The notes beneath the pieces are model-generated. The model ran no database searches, had not been told where the DNA came from, and was given only the letters and a program-made list of their open reading frames with translations. From Terfezia claveryi (Eukaryota > Ascomycota > Pezizomycetes > Pezizales > Pezizaceae), in the NCBI GenBank assembly GCA_015179025.1, contig WHUX01000194.1:36409-100408 (forward strand): a stretch of 64,000 nucleotides of DNA. The letters are read 5' to 3'. The position numbers were made by a program, and so were the translations under genes. The first letter of the stretch is position 1, and the number at the start of each line of letters is the position of its first letter. Shown piece after piece: positions 43,543 through 55,663 of this stretch.

Positions 43543-44267
43543 TAATATAGCTGTTCATAGCATGTATGGGGCGTGGATTACACTTGAATCCAGTAGGGTT
43601 TCCAAGTGGCCCGTCAAACAGTCCCTAACGACGGTGCATATGAGTACGAAGATTTGTTTGAAAAAGTTATAATTGATCATGGCGCATCCCTTCCCAGGGT
43701 ACAAAATGTCTGCCTGCCATGCGCCTGCCGTCGCAACCTCCCCTACGTTACTCACCGGGGTCTAAATCCTTAATCTCCATTCCCCGACATGGCACGATCT
43801 CCTTTGGTGATTCACCTCAACTATACTTCAACCTCGATGGCGTCTCTCAAAATCCATTCCGCCACTGGAATAAATTGTGGTAATAGTCTGGGCACATGGA
43901 GGCCACCTCTCTTCCTGTGCATCGCCTGTTCCAATTCCGATATTCACTAATTGTTCCTCAATCTGATCGTTCCTCAATTTCTGGCACTCCGCCCAGGCAG
44001 GCAGCTTGGAGTACAGCATATTTGTTCGTGCAGGTTGTGCATTTTGAGAGTGGGTATGGCGTATGAAATGTCACCTGCGCTAACGAGTATAGTTTGGGTT
44101 TAATTTGGAGTAACTATCATCATGTGAGCATATTACTCCCTGACTGGTCTTCTGTGCTGGGGTGGGGTGGTGTTCAGATCAATTAGCCCCAGGGTTCAAT
44201 CCAAGATGTGCACACGAGTATTGAGCTTAATAACAAAACAAAGGTAACAGTTATGGCACCACCACAA

Positions 44268-44480
44268 CCTGTTTATTTAAATACACCTTACTCCTATTCG
44301 GTCCCAGCAGGGACCATGATCAGCCACGCGGAAACCTAGATGGCTTCAGGGCAAGAGAAGTTAACCTGTGAGGTCCGAGCGCAGAATTTCAAAAGACTAA
44401 GAAATAACCGCTCGCGAGTAGAGAGCTCAAGTGCATTAAGACTGCCGTGCTTTCATTAACCGGCTGTTGGCAAATGACCT
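44268..44480 (-). repeat. SINE-like retroposon, copy S8
   Basis: Segmental-duplication counterpart of copy S5. GGTCCC/GGGACC hairpin and 'ctttcattaaccggctg' are present. Confidence 0.6.
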
Positions 44481-44507
44481 CGAGAAGTCTGCCTGATTTC
44501 TTTTTGA

Positions 44508-44900
44508 TTTTTTTTTTTAATACTCATTAATCCAATGCCGCCCCATTAAGGACACCATAGAAACCCTGGTGGATTCAGGACAAGGCAAGCTAATCTGTCA
44601 GGTCCGTCTCGCACAAGCAAAACAGAGCAAAAGAACTCAAGTGAATCCTGGTCCTATGCTGTCATTAGCGGGCTTGCGCCCCATGACCCAAAGAGGCCAG
44701 AGTGAAAAAGAAAAGGAGAAGCCCAAAAATATCTCGCAGGTGGAACTGAAGGCGCTGGTAGGAATTTTGAACTAAATGATCCCCAAAAGTACTAAAGACA
44801 CAAGTTGGAAATCCCCAAACATATATAACAAAAGATACGGGAATATCTGTTAGACAGCGAAAGTGGTACTAGCGAGGCAGCACGAGTGCAGAGCAGATCT
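44508..44900 (-). repeat. SINE-like retroposon, copy S9
   Basis: Segmental-duplication counterpart of copy S6, with a T9 run at 44510-44518 as the minus-strand A-tail. It is slightly shortened around the 3' hairpins. Confidence 0.6.
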
Positions 44901-44904
44901 GTAC

Positions 44905-45100
44905 ACAGGGCTCTCGATACCAGCATATCATTCGGACTGGGAGAAGAAGTATGTTTGTAACCAATATATTCTTATAGCAAGGGAAAATGCGGTCGGAAAT
45001 GTTGCGGGATATGCTTACGAATACAATTACAGCATACAAAAAGTATAGCTAAAAAAGTGCTTGTGGAGACCGCAATATCAAGGAGTGGAGAACCATAAAG
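44905..45100 (-). pseudogene. Decayed copy of element Z in segmental copy B
   Basis: Same blocks as 39562-39840 ('cagcatatcattcgg', 'ccaatatattcttata'), without termini. Confidence 0.5.
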
Positions 45101-45379
45101 GCAGTGGTGAAAACTTCGGCATTACATACTCAGCATAGATTGGAATCTTTGATCCAAAATTGTGCTTCCTTTTCTTACAACATCAAACCTAATATAGTAA
45201 CCTCACACTACAGTTCTTGGCCTAGCTATGATCCATGGCGGTGCTATGATCCATGTCAAACATCCCTGCTGCCAACTCCCTCGTCGCCTTTCTTAACGCA
45301 TATCTCCAGGCCTAGGAGGTTGTGGCCCCTGCCACACATACCGTTCATTTCACTAGCGCTAGCACAATCAAACCTGCCT

Positions 45380-47290
45380 ATACAACCCCTGAAATACCTA
45401 AATATTCAGAAGCAGTTATGCAAAAAGCAATACAACATGCTTATTGAGAGCCCAATATACTCATCCTTCAATTAGTACAGCTATATGATATTGACAAGAC
45501 TATACTGGGTTACAGAGTGAAGGGGAAGCAGGTCAAGCAATCTAATATACAGCCCAATGACCAGTTGTTCTCTCTAGGTAAAGAGAATACAATTATTGAT
45601 TACTGTAATACTATAAGAAAGCTAGAATTGTCAGTCTCTAAATCTATGCTAGTGTAGCTTACATAAGATATGCTAGTGTAACTTATATAAGATATGCTTA
45701 ACAAGTAGCTAAGCAGCCTTAGCAGTCAACAATAAACTATCAAAGGCATTAAGACCAAGAATATAGAGAATACAAATAAGGTCTATAATATTGGAGACTA
45801 TTAGTTTGATCAGTTTATGTATTAGCATCTAGATTTTAAGTTAGCATTTGTACAATATCAAGAGTAAGGATAGAAAGTAGCTGCTGATCTAGAAGTATAG
45901 TAATATTTCTTCAAGTTGCTGGCCAATCTTATTTATTGACAAGGTGTTAAAGAGGATAATATTTAGAATTATAATAAGAACAGTATTACTATAAATTGAA
46001 ATAGAGTTTGAAATATAGTGATAGTAAGAGTAGGATACTAAGACTATATGGTAACTAAGGGATTATAGGAATTCTGTAGTGTACTAAAAACAATCAGTGC
46101 TATAGAGCAAGTTTTATTTCTTTTTATTGTATAGTAAGGCAAAACCTACTATAAGTTATACTATTAACTAGGACAGAAGGAGAGGGTGCATACTCATAAT
46201 ATAATATTTGTAGTTTCACCTAGGAGATATATAAATAATGAGCTTGAATTGGAGTTTATTAAATACTTTAATACTCATATACAAATGAGTATACAGGTGA
46301 GTATGCAGATGAGTATGTAAGTAAATATATAGATAAGTATATAGGCTTATGAGCAGTGAGTATGAGTACTTATTATTGATAGATATATATTATATATTGC
46401 CTATCCAATTATTAATTATGCTCTTAAGTAGAATATTTATATCATATACTTGCCTTCTAAAAGCACTTATCTACTATAACCTCTTAATATTGGTAGTACT
46501 AGTATTTTACAGAAGACCTACTAACATAACCTTCATGAATGGATCTACCTAAATCTACTTATAGTTCTTTATAAGTCTAACTTTCTTAAGATCTTATTTC
46601 TAGCATAAAATAAAGTATATATAATAGCAACTATTACATCACTATTTAGGGCTTCTAACTGTTGGCCTATTAATATTTTTGCAACTTGTGGAGTCCTCTC
46701 CCCTCCTCTACTACCAACTAAGGCTAGTGCTATTATGAGAGTATAATCTGAGATATCTATATTAAATATTTGTGCATTGGATACTCCTATTCAGCTTTAT
46801 ACTATGGCAAATAATATAGAGGCAGCTATTCCTGAGATAACTGCCTTTAGTCAAAATCTTCTACATGTATATATTAATACAGCTATATAAAAGATTATTG
46901 AATATCAAAATATTAACTCTTATACAGTGACCCTCAACAAGCTCTAGAATAGTAAGGTTTATAGGAATAAAACTAGCAAGAAACATCTTAGCAATATGGC
47001 AAGAGTAATAAATTATTGAATAGTTAATGCAAGGTTAAAAGAAATTGCTTAGAAAGAGACTGCAGATATAGTAGCCGAAGAGGCCAAAATAGTATAGAAA
47101 GCAAATGCTATTGCTAGAAAGCTTGCTAAAGTGCAAGCTATATAATAGAAAAAGGCTGCTCTAGAGGTATAGGGTATACTGGAGGCTCAATAGAAGGCTG
47201 ATTATACTATAGTTAAGGCTATGTGGTATATTGAATATGATTAGGCCTATCTAGAGTATAGAAAGCCTCCATAAAAGCCAGTGAAGCTAT
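45380..47290 (+). pseudogene. AT-rich, decayed Fot1/pogo DDE transposase
   Basis: The plus strand reads transposase segments in order through many TAA/TAG stops. Near 45410-45560: YSEAVMQKAIQHAY, LYDIDKTILGYRVKGKQV (N-terminal helix-turn-helix). Near 46360-46515: LLIIDRYILYIAYPIINYAL, NIYIIYLPSKSTYLL, then PLNIGSTSILQKTY, matching the 'LLILDGH...LPPHTSHLLQPLDVG' block of pogo/Fot1 DDE transposases. Near 46620-46720: SLFRASNCWPINIFATCGVL, matching 'AFRATGxWPxNP'. A Lys/Ala-rich C-terminal helix follows. The Gly/His of the DGH motif are lost. Most stops sit where Gln or Trp codons fit, which points to C-to-T type decay. No TIRs are recognised. Confidence 0.8.
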
Positions 47291-47757
47291 TCAAATATAT
47301 TTTAATTTTAATCAAAATCCATATAATTATATTTTGATAATATTCAATATATATTAGAATGGTCTCAAACAGAATTTAGCTTAAGTATTATATTGTTACT
47401 CCTTAGTTACTTCCTAGTTATTGCCTCAATACATATTACTTATTACTTGCGAATACAAGTAATACTTGAATCACTCTATAACTTATACCCTCCCCTCTAT
47501 CATCTGTAATACAGGTAATATTAAGACCTATTTATAACAGCATGTCATATTATATGTGGAGGAGATATTTTACTATTTTAGAGATAGATTTGTATATATT
47601 GTGATTTCACATGATTTATTCTACTAGATAATATATATATATTATAAAGTATATTTAATAGTATTAAAAAACAATTTACTTGATCTATCAAGAAAATATA
47701 CCTAAAATAGCATGCTGGGATATAACTTGTGGTAGGAGTAGTAATATAGATCATAGT
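47291..47757. other. AT-rich non-coding tail
   Basis: Very AT-rich sequence without coding potential. It is probably the remaining 3' part of the decayed pogo element up to the LTR of element C. Confidence 0.4.
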
Positions 47758-48646
47758 TGTCACAACCGTATGCTCAGTTGTCTTTGTTATTACCTGCGAT
47801 CGTAGGTAATGGGTTATTGCTATTATTGTCTTTGTCATTACCTGTGATCATAGGTGATGGGTTATTGTTATTATTGCCTTTGTTATCACCTGCGATTGCA
47901 GGTGATAGGTTATTGTTAACTTGCTTGGCTTCCAAGATAGGGATTTTGGGAAGCTTATTCCTTCCATTGCCCTGGCTCAGAATTATGTATATATAGCCCC
48001 TGTCCCTTGTACTATCATTAGATCCCTATCCAATATCTTCTATATCTAATACAGGGCCTTACCTCTCCCAGCGCTTGTACACCTCCATTATACACCCCTT
48101 TGTCTCACTAACAGGTCTGCAGCATAGCTGCCTCCCTCCGATATATGCAGCAACTGCCTCTGCGGGTCTCATGCACCTTGCCCTCTGCCTCTCTTGCCTC
48201 TTGCCCTTGCCCCCCGTCCCAGTCTTCCCCTAATCACACACGTAGTATTTCTATGTATGTCTTGCCCTAGCCCTGGCCTTCTAAACATCCTGCCCTCTGT
48301 GATATTGTCTATGACATCCGTAACAGGTAACTGTGATAAGCCTAGTTTTGCTAGTCAAATACATAGCACTCCTATGTGTGTCTCACTTTGTTCCTGTCCT
48401 AGGACCGGCATACTCCTTGGTCGCCTTCATCAGGAAAGAATTATAGTTTGCCTTTAGTGGCACCTAGAGTGCCTAGTGGCGCCTGGTAGCGCCTGCTGGC
48501 ACCCAAGGCACCTATGAACCAAGTACTATTTGTTTGCTGGGTGCCTTGGGCGCCAGTGGGCGCCAGCAGGCACTATCAGGCACCCTAAGTACCACTAAAG
48601 GCAAACAATAATTCCTTCTTGATGTTGTCCCAGAGCTGTCGTTACA
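47758..48646 (+). repeat. 5' LTR of element C, interrupted by a foldback
   Basis: It starts TGTCACAACCG and ends CGTTACA. It matches the LTRs at 55664-56270 and 60401-60976 (which lie on the minus strand), for instance at 'cttggcttccaagatagg', 'tatatatag', 'cagggccttacctctccc' and 'actccttggtcgcctt'. Near its 5' end are three hairpin units in tandem ('acctgcgatcgtaggt' and relatives). Without the 197-bp foldback and one TT it would be about 690 bp. Confidence 0.8.
48428..48624. mobile_element. 197-bp foldback element, CATCA/TGATG termini
   Basis: It is an almost complete palindrome: arms of about 90 bp begin CATCAGGAAAGAATTATAG and CATCAAGAAGGAATTATTG (complement of the right end), then GTTTGCCTTTAGTGG in both. 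TT flanks it on both sides (48426-48427 and 48625-48626). Comparison with the LTR of element A ('cctTgtctccagag') shows the uninterrupted site has a single TT, so the target duplication is 2 bp. Arms contain short subrepeats of 'agtggcgcct'. No coding capacity. Confidence 0.85.
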
Positions 48647-48682
48647 CTATGTTGGATCCTCTGGACCAACTGGTATGTAATC

Positions 48683-49758
48683 ATGTCAGGAGCAGCTTCT
48701 CCTCTACCTACTGTCAGGTTCCAGACCTATAGGAACTCCCCTATACCCTCAAGCCCGAACGAATTGAATGCCTATCGTTAAGATGTTATCGATATCTATG
48801 AGGCTATGGATGCTATTGGAGCCGAACTTGGCAATAGCTTGACCGTGGCTGAACAAAAACTGAGATCCGTTGATTATGAAATCACAGTACTTCAAAATGA
48901 CCTCGATAATGCCACCATTGCTTTGGCCAATGAGCGAACCATAATTCAGACCCTCAACCATGCTATAGCCGCTATGTTGGCAACTCCACCCTCCACACCA
49001 ACCACCAAAACCAAAAGTATTCTAACCCCCCCTAAATTCAATGAAGATAGGGCTCGCCTCCGAACCTGGAAGAACTTAGTAAACCTCAAACTCAATAGGG
49101 ACTCAGCCAGATTCCCATTCGAGCAACACTAATTGGCTTATGTCTTTGCCCTGCTGGAGGGTAAGACAGTAGATTAAATCCAGCTATATGTCCTTGCAAC
49201 TGGGATTAAGCTAGATGGTATCCCTGAACTTTTCTCTATTCTGGACAGGACTTTTAGAGACCCCGATGCCGTGGGTACAGCTAGCTGAGCCCTCCGAGCC
49301 CTGAAACAACGTAATTCGGATCTGTCCATATATATAGCAGAGTTCTCCAGGCTGGTAGCAGAAGTATTGTGAAATGACTAGTCAAAGCTCAAGCAGTTCT
49401 AGGAGAGACTAAATGACGAGCTTTAATAAGCTATGGTCACCCTCCCAGAGACTAAGAGTCTCGATGAATTAATCGACCAGGCATTTAGGGTGGAATAATG
49501 GATGGCTAGGTTGAGACACTACCCTACCTTCTGCGCTGCTACCCTCTCACCTCAGCAACTACAGCAACAGCACCAACAACAGTAACTGACACCCAAGCCT
49601 ACCCAAGTTCTAGCCTCAGTCAACAAACCTGCATACCTCTCTCTCATGGCAGATGGTGCCACACCTATGGACCTATCCATAGGTAGGCCACGGTTAACTC
49701 AGGAGAAGAGAGATCGCTGCCAAATGAACGGACTGTGCATAGCATACGGAAAAGGTGA
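48683..49758 (+). pseudogene. gag of element C, 5' part, decayed
   Basis: From an ATG 37 bp after the LTR the frame reads MSGAASPLPTV..., interrupted by stops at positions where Gln (CAA/CAG) or Arg (CGA) fit, e.g. YR-stop-DVIDIYEA. The longest open piece (48806-49132) has a Leu-rich coiled coil and ILTPPKFNEDRARLRTWKN. Later pieces (LPETKSLDELIDQAFRVE, ATPMDLSIGRPRLTQ) lead to the zinc-knuckle GKGD, where the 4.46-kb foldback inserts. MDLS-GRPRLTQE also occurs in gag of element A. Confidence 0.8.
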
Positions 49759-50434
49759 CATCAGAAATGATTGCAGTTTGCCTTTACGGCCCCCGACACC
49801 CACGATGTTCTAAAGACAAACTGACAGTTAACGGCGCAGCGCGGAAGACTGTTGTCGCCCTGGCGCAACTCCCTCACAGCGCGCGCCCCGCGGCCAGTTG
49901 TTAATGCAAATCATGCTGTGACACTGTACCTTGGGGCTTTGCACTCTAGGGTTCAGCGTTGTGGAACAGCGTCCTGGCACCCTATCTTATGCGTCCCCGC
50001 CCTCAAGCTGTATACTGTTTCTGCCCCCAGGTGCCAATGCATGGTCATGCAACGTCCAGGTGCTACAAGAGCATAGTATGCCTTGGTAACACAGGTATGC
50101 GCCCTGGCACAACTACCTGACAGACAATATTTCCACTCTACTTGGCGCACATGGAGAATAACGGTAATAGCAGCCAGGCAAATGCAGCCAGGCAGAGAGG
50201 GGCAGTCAGGCAAAGGCAGCTAGGTATAAGCAATACATTACATGCACTAGGTGAACTTGAGCTTCTATATACACTAATGAGCAATATTTGTATTTCCACT
50301 AAACTATTCCATCATAGATCCCAGTAGAACTCTGTCCTACGCATATGCCTCCCACAATCCAGCCGTTCCCAGACCTCAGCAGTCTCCAAAGTAGTAACCG
50401 CCCACGCTGATGTAGTTATCCACTGCCACAAGCA

Positions 50435-51600
50435 ACCCCTAGCAGTAGAGCAATTAGCTAGGCAGTCCCACAATAGTCATGGATTTGCTAGCGAGTCCAC
50501 GTACCTAGCTATGTCTGTGCATATTGATAGGGGATATCTCGAGAGTATCTTAAGAGCAATTAGCTAGGCAGTCCTACAGCGAATTTGCTAGCGAGTCTAC
50601 GTACCTAGCTATGTCTATGCATATTGATAGGGGATATCTCGAGAGTGCACTTGCAAAGTCCTAAAAGCAATTAGCAATGCCCACCCATAGAGTCCGCTAG
50701 GCGAGTTCACTTACCTAGCTATATCTGTGTATATTGATAGGGCATATCTCGGGAGTGCACTTGCGGAGTCCTAAGAGCAATTAGCAATACCGCCACATGG
50801 AGTCCGCTGGTTTTCTGGCGAGTTCACTCATCTAGCTATGTCTGTAATTGATAGGGGATACCTCAGGAGGGCACTTGCGGAGTCCTAAGAGCAATTAGCA
50901 ATACCTCCACATAGAGTCCGCTGGTTTTCTAGCGAGTTCACATACCTAGCTATGTCTGTGAATATTGATAGGAGATATCTGGGCGGAGTTCTAAGAGAAA
51001 TTAGCAATGCGCTCACATGGAGTCCGCTGGTTTTCTGGCGAGTTCACATACCTAGCTATTCCTGTGTTGGCACATATAGATTGGGGATATCTCGCAACTG
51101 CACTTTGGGCGTCCTAAGAGTAATTAGCAATGCCTTCACATAGAGTCCGCTGGTTTCTGGCAAGTTCATGTACCTAGCTATGCCTATGTCTGCGCATATA
51201 GATTGGGGATATCTCGCAACTGCACTTTGGGCGTCCTAAGAGCAATTAGCAATGCCTTTACATAGAGTCCGCTAGTTTCTGGCAAGTTCAGTACCTAGCT
51301 ATATCTTCTCTGTGCACATAGATTGGGGATATCTTGCAACTGCACTTTGGGCATCCTAAGAGCAATTAGCAATGCCTTCACATAGAGTCCACTGGTTTCT
51401 GGCGAGTTCAGTACCTAGCTATGCCTTCTCTGCGCACATAGATTGGGGATATCTCGCAACTGCACTTTGGGCGTCCTGAGAGCAAATAGCTAGGCCTTCA
51501 CATAGAGTCAGCGGGTTGTCTGGCGAGTTCATGCACCTGACTATGTCTGCGCATATAGATGGGGGATATCTCGAGAGTGCACTGGGGGAGTCCTAACCTC
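50435..51600. repeat. Tandem array in left foldback arm (unit about 115 bp)
   Basis: About ten units each contain 'gagcaattagcaatgcc', 'agagtccgctggtt', 'cgagttca', 'tacctagctatg' and 'ggggatatctcg'. The outer two or three units are distinct from the inner ones, which are more alike, suggesting recent expansion toward the centre. Confidence 0.85.
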
Positions 51601-52544
51601 AGCGCTGGCTGCTTGACCTTCCGCTGACTACTGGCTGGCTGCGTTATGTGTCATACCTGTGAAAAGAGGGGGTGCATGTGCTCTTGTGTTCTGTTGGTTC
51701 GCGCAGCCCTGGAAATATATGTCAGTTGACCTGGCTGGGAAATATGTGTTGATTGGTCAAAAGGCAGATTTGCGCACACTGGTATGACAGATCAGCATAT
51801 GCATGTTTCAGGCTACATAGGCCCGCCAGCCGTGAGTTTACCGAAGTGGGTAATAGGAGCACTGATGGCGGGCTTGTTCATATGGACTAGTGCATGTGAG
51901 AAACTCATGCTTTTGGAGACTTATATATATATATGCAAGAAACTCATGCTTTTGGAGATATATATATATATATGCGAGAAACTCGTGCTTTTGAGGGTTA
52001 TAGATTGATTCCATGTAGATCTAGAGGCTGCCAATGTATAAGTTTCTCGCCTATGCATATATATTAGTCTTGCCCATGAATGCATGCATTTCTCTATATC
52101 TCCAAAAGTATGAGTTTCTCACACATATATATATATATGCCTGCGAATGCATACATTTCTCTATATATCTCCAAAAGCATGAGTTTCATGCATATATATA
52201 TATAAGTCTCCAAAAGCATGAGTTTCTTGCATGCACAAGTCCATATGAACAAGCCCGCCATCAGTGCTCCTATTACCCACTTCGGTAAACTCACGGCTGG
52301 CGGGCCTATGTAGCCTGAAACATGCATGTGCTGATCTGTCACATCAGCATGCACAAATCTGCCTTTTGTCCAATCAACATATATTTCCCGGCCACATCAA
52401 CCGACATATATTTCCAGGGCTGCGTGAACTAACAGAACACAAGAGCACGTGCACCCCCTCTTTTGACAGGTATGACACATAACGTAGCCAGCCAGTAGTC
52501 GGCGGAAGGTCAAGCAGCCAGCGCTGAGGTTAGGACTCCCCCAG

Positions 52545-53575
52545 TACACTCTCGAGATATCTCCCATCTATATGCACAGACATAGCCAGGTGCGTGAACT
52601 CGCCAGACAACCCGCGGACTCTATGTGAAGGCTTAGCTATTTGCTCTCAGGATGCCCAAAGTGCAGTTGTGAGATATCCCCAATCTATGTGCGCAGAGAA
52701 GGCATAGCTAGGTACTGAACTCGCCAGAAACCAGCGGACTCTATGTGAAGGCATTGCTAATTGCTCTTAGGACACCCAAAGTGCAGTTGCGAGATATCCC
52801 CAATCTATGTGTGCAGAGAAGGCATAGCTAGGTACTGAACTCGCTAGAAACCAGCGGACTCTATGTGAAGGTATTGCTAATTGCTCTTAGGACATCCAAA
52901 GTGCAGTTGCGAGATATCTCCAATCTATATATGTAGACACAGGCATAGCTAGGTACGTAAACTTGCCAGAAACCAGTGGACTCTATGTGAAGGCATTGCT
53001 AATTGCTCTTAAGACGCCCAAAGTGCAGTTGCGAGATATCCCCAATCTATGTGCGCCAATACAGGCATAGCTAGGTACGTGAACTCGCCAGAAAACTAGC
53101 GGACTCTATATGAGGGCATTGCTAATTTCTCTTAGGACTCTGCCCAGATATCCCCTATCAATATTCACAGACATAGCTAGGTATGTGAACTCACTAGAAA
53201 ACCAGTGGACTCTATGTGAAGGCATTGCTAATTGCTCTTAGGACTCCACAAGTGCACTCCCGAGATATGCCCTATCAATATGCACAGACATAGCTAGGTA
53301 AGTGAACTCACCTAGCGGACTCTATATGAGGGCATTGCTAATTGCTTTTAGGACTCTGCAAGTGCACTCCCGAGATATCCTCTATCAATATGCAGAGACA
53401 TAGCTAGATACATGGACTCGCTAGCAAATTCGCTGTAGGACTGCCTAGCTAATTGCTCTTAGGACACTCCTGAGATATCCCCTATCAATATGCACAGACA
53501 TAGCTAGGTACGTGGACTCGCTAGCGAATCCGTGGACATTGTGGAACTGCCTAGCTAATTGCTCTACTGCTAGGG
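52545..53575. repeat. Tandem array in right foldback arm
   Basis: Inverted counterpart of 50435-51600, with about nine or ten units containing 'gcattgctaattgctctta', 'aaccagcggactctatgtga' and 'catagctaggta'. Unit order mirrors the left arm. Confidence 0.85.
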
Positions 53576-54218
53576 GTTGCTTGTGGCAGTGGATAACTAC
53601 ATCAGCGTGGGCGGTTACTACTTTGGAGACTGCTGAGGTCTGGGAATGGCTGGATTGTGGGAGGCATATACGCAGGACAGTGTTCTAGTGGGATCTATGA
53701 TGGAATAGTTCAGTGGAAATACTAATATAGCTCATCAGTGTATATAAAAGCTCAAGTTCACCTAGTGCATGCAATGTTTTGCTTATACCTGGCTGCCTTT
53801 GCTTGACTGCCCCTCTCTACCTGGCTGCATTTGCCTGGCTGCTATTACCATTATTCTCCGTGTGCGCCAAGTAGAGTGGACATATTGCCTGTCAGGTTGT
53901 TGTGCCAGGGTGCACACCTGTGTTTCAGAGGCATACCATGGTCTTATAGTACCTGGATGTTGGATGACTATAGATTAGCGCCTAGGGGCAGAAACAGTAT
54001 ATGGCTTGAGGGCGCGGATGTACAAGATAGGATGTTAGGGCGCTGTTGCATAATACTAAACTCTAGGGCGCCAACCTTCTGAGTTCAATGTCAGGGCGTG
54101 GATCATATCAACAGGTGGCCGTTAGGGCACATGGGGCGACCAGGCATCCAAGGGGTTGGTATAGTCTGTCAGGAAGCCTAGAGGGGCGTTGAGGCGAGGA
54201 AAAATCTTTCGTGATGGA

Positions 54219-55663
54219 CCATTTTATTGCAGCATGTCCCCTCCGCAAAAACTGCTTGATCGCCGCCTACACCATCTCCAAATCCAGGATCGAGGAGGTT
54301 GATAAGTCGGGAAAACCCCTGTCCCTTGCCTAGTTATTGACACTAGCACGGGACCTACTTCAGGCCATTTATCTCTATCTTTATCTGCCTTTTCTGTTTC
54401 TTCCACTTCTGTTGTTAATGAATCTTGCCTGTTCAGTGAGTATTTTGTTGTATCTATCTCTCTCAGAATCATTGATAGAACAATCAATACATCAGTACTT
54501 ATAGATTGTAGAGCTTCAGGAATTGTATTCATTGACTAGGCCTTTGTCAGTAAATTCTCCATACCCATGTCCAAGCTCAAAACCTCCCATGTTTTGGATA
54601 TCATCGATAGTCGACCTATCTCCTTCAGAGACATCACCGATAATGCATGCGTGCCTGCCCTAGTTAGGGATCACTCCAAGGCAAAACTCCCAATGTTCGT
54701 CACTAAGCTAAAATATCCGATTGTCCTCGGAATCCCGTAGCTCTGAATGCATAATGTATTGGTCAGCTTCAGCTCTTACACCCTACAGTTCAATAGCCCT
54801 TACTACAGAAAATACTGTAGAAACTTGAAAGCTACCATTACGGGGCTATGAATATTGCTGCCTCCAATAATCCACCCGACTCAGGTATACCATTCCTCTT
54901 GCCTTACCGCCTCTAAAACCTCTGAATGTTAGCTTTATCGGGGTAGGGGCTTTCACTTACCTCACTCGAAAGCTCAAGCTGAAGGCTCATACCCTATCCT
55001 TACATAAGGTGAACCTGGAGATTAATAAGATGCGGTCTAAGGAGGAGTGCAAGTCTATGGTCCTAGACGAATACCACGAATTCATTGACCTGTTCTCGGA
55101 AAAGGGTGCAGAATAGCTCGCACTCCACCGGTCTTATGACCACACTATTCCACTAATAGAGGGTAAGACCTCCCCCTATGGGCCCCTCTACGGAATGTCT
55201 TGGTCAGAGCTAGAAGCTTTGAAGAAATACTTAGAAGAAAACCTCAATAAGAGCTTTATTCATCATAGCTTCTCCCAAGGGGGTGCTATAGTGCTCTTCA
55301 TGAAGAAATTGGATGGCTTTCTCCGATTGTGAGTTGATTATTAGGGCCTGAATGAGATAATAGTCAAAAACAGGTACCTACTACCTTTGATTCAGGAGAC
55401 ATTAGCCAGGCTCTCCAAAGCAAAAGTGTTCACCAAATTGGATCTTAGGGGGGTGTACAACTTGGTATAGATCGCTAAGGGAGAGGAGTGGAAAACTACC
55501 TTCCGGATACGATATGGTTATTTTGAGTACAATGTAATGGCCTTCGGCCTAACTAAGTCCTCGGCCTCCTTCCAGCACTTAATCAATGACACCTTGCGGG
55601 ATTTCCTGGATGTGTTCTGTACTGCCAACCTACATGATATCCTTATATACTCGGATACTCAAG
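54219..55663 (+). pseudogene. gag end, protease and partial reverse transcriptase of element C
   Basis: Right of the foldback, gag resumes as DHFIAACPLRKNCLIAAYTI and ends at TAG 54331-54333. The heptamer GGGAAAA (54309-54315) precedes it in the gag frame, and pol continues in the -1 frame as VPCLVIDTSTGPTSG. Protease has VLIDCRASGIVFID. RT pieces follow ([17 protein letters not shown], then the [13 protein letters not shown] region and [12 protein letters not shown]) with many stops, up to HDILIYSDT at 55663, where element A begins. The rest of pol and the 3' LTR should lie beyond the window. Confidence 0.8.

Larger units (their letters stand above)
42796..45180. repeat. Segmental duplication, copy B
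   Basis: Counterpart of 37740-39873. It is longer because it contains the 581-bp element Z. It provides empty sites for the two retroposon insertions of copy A at about 43974-44000. Confidence 0.85.
49759..54216. mobile_element. 4458-bp giant foldback element with tandem-repeat arms
   Basis: The element splits a gag codon run: the left flank ends 'ggaaaaggtga', the right flank starts 'gaccattttattgca'. Removal of the element and one GA restores GKGDHFIAAC as in element A. GA at 49757-49758 and 54217-54218 is the 2-bp target duplication. Ends are CATCAGAAATGATTGCAG and ...TGATG, and the left end continues GTTTGCCTTTA as in the 197-bp foldback. The two halves (to about 52000 and from about 52040) are inverted copies, including tandem arrays at 50435-51600 and 52545-53575. 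The centre is AT-repeat rich. No transposase is seen. Confidence 0.88.

Noticed and set aside
45104..45475. 123-codon plus-strand ORF
   Set aside because: It crosses the junction into the decayed pogo element and is in a different frame from the transposase N-terminus.
51784..52354. Mirror-image ORFs in the foldback centre
   Set aside because: The same peptide on both strands follows from the palindrome. No transposase motif is present.
50435..53575. CRISPR array or rDNA/centromere-like satellite
   Set aside because: The units are contiguous, about 115 bp and mirrored in two arms of one insertion with defined ends, so they are part of the foldback element.
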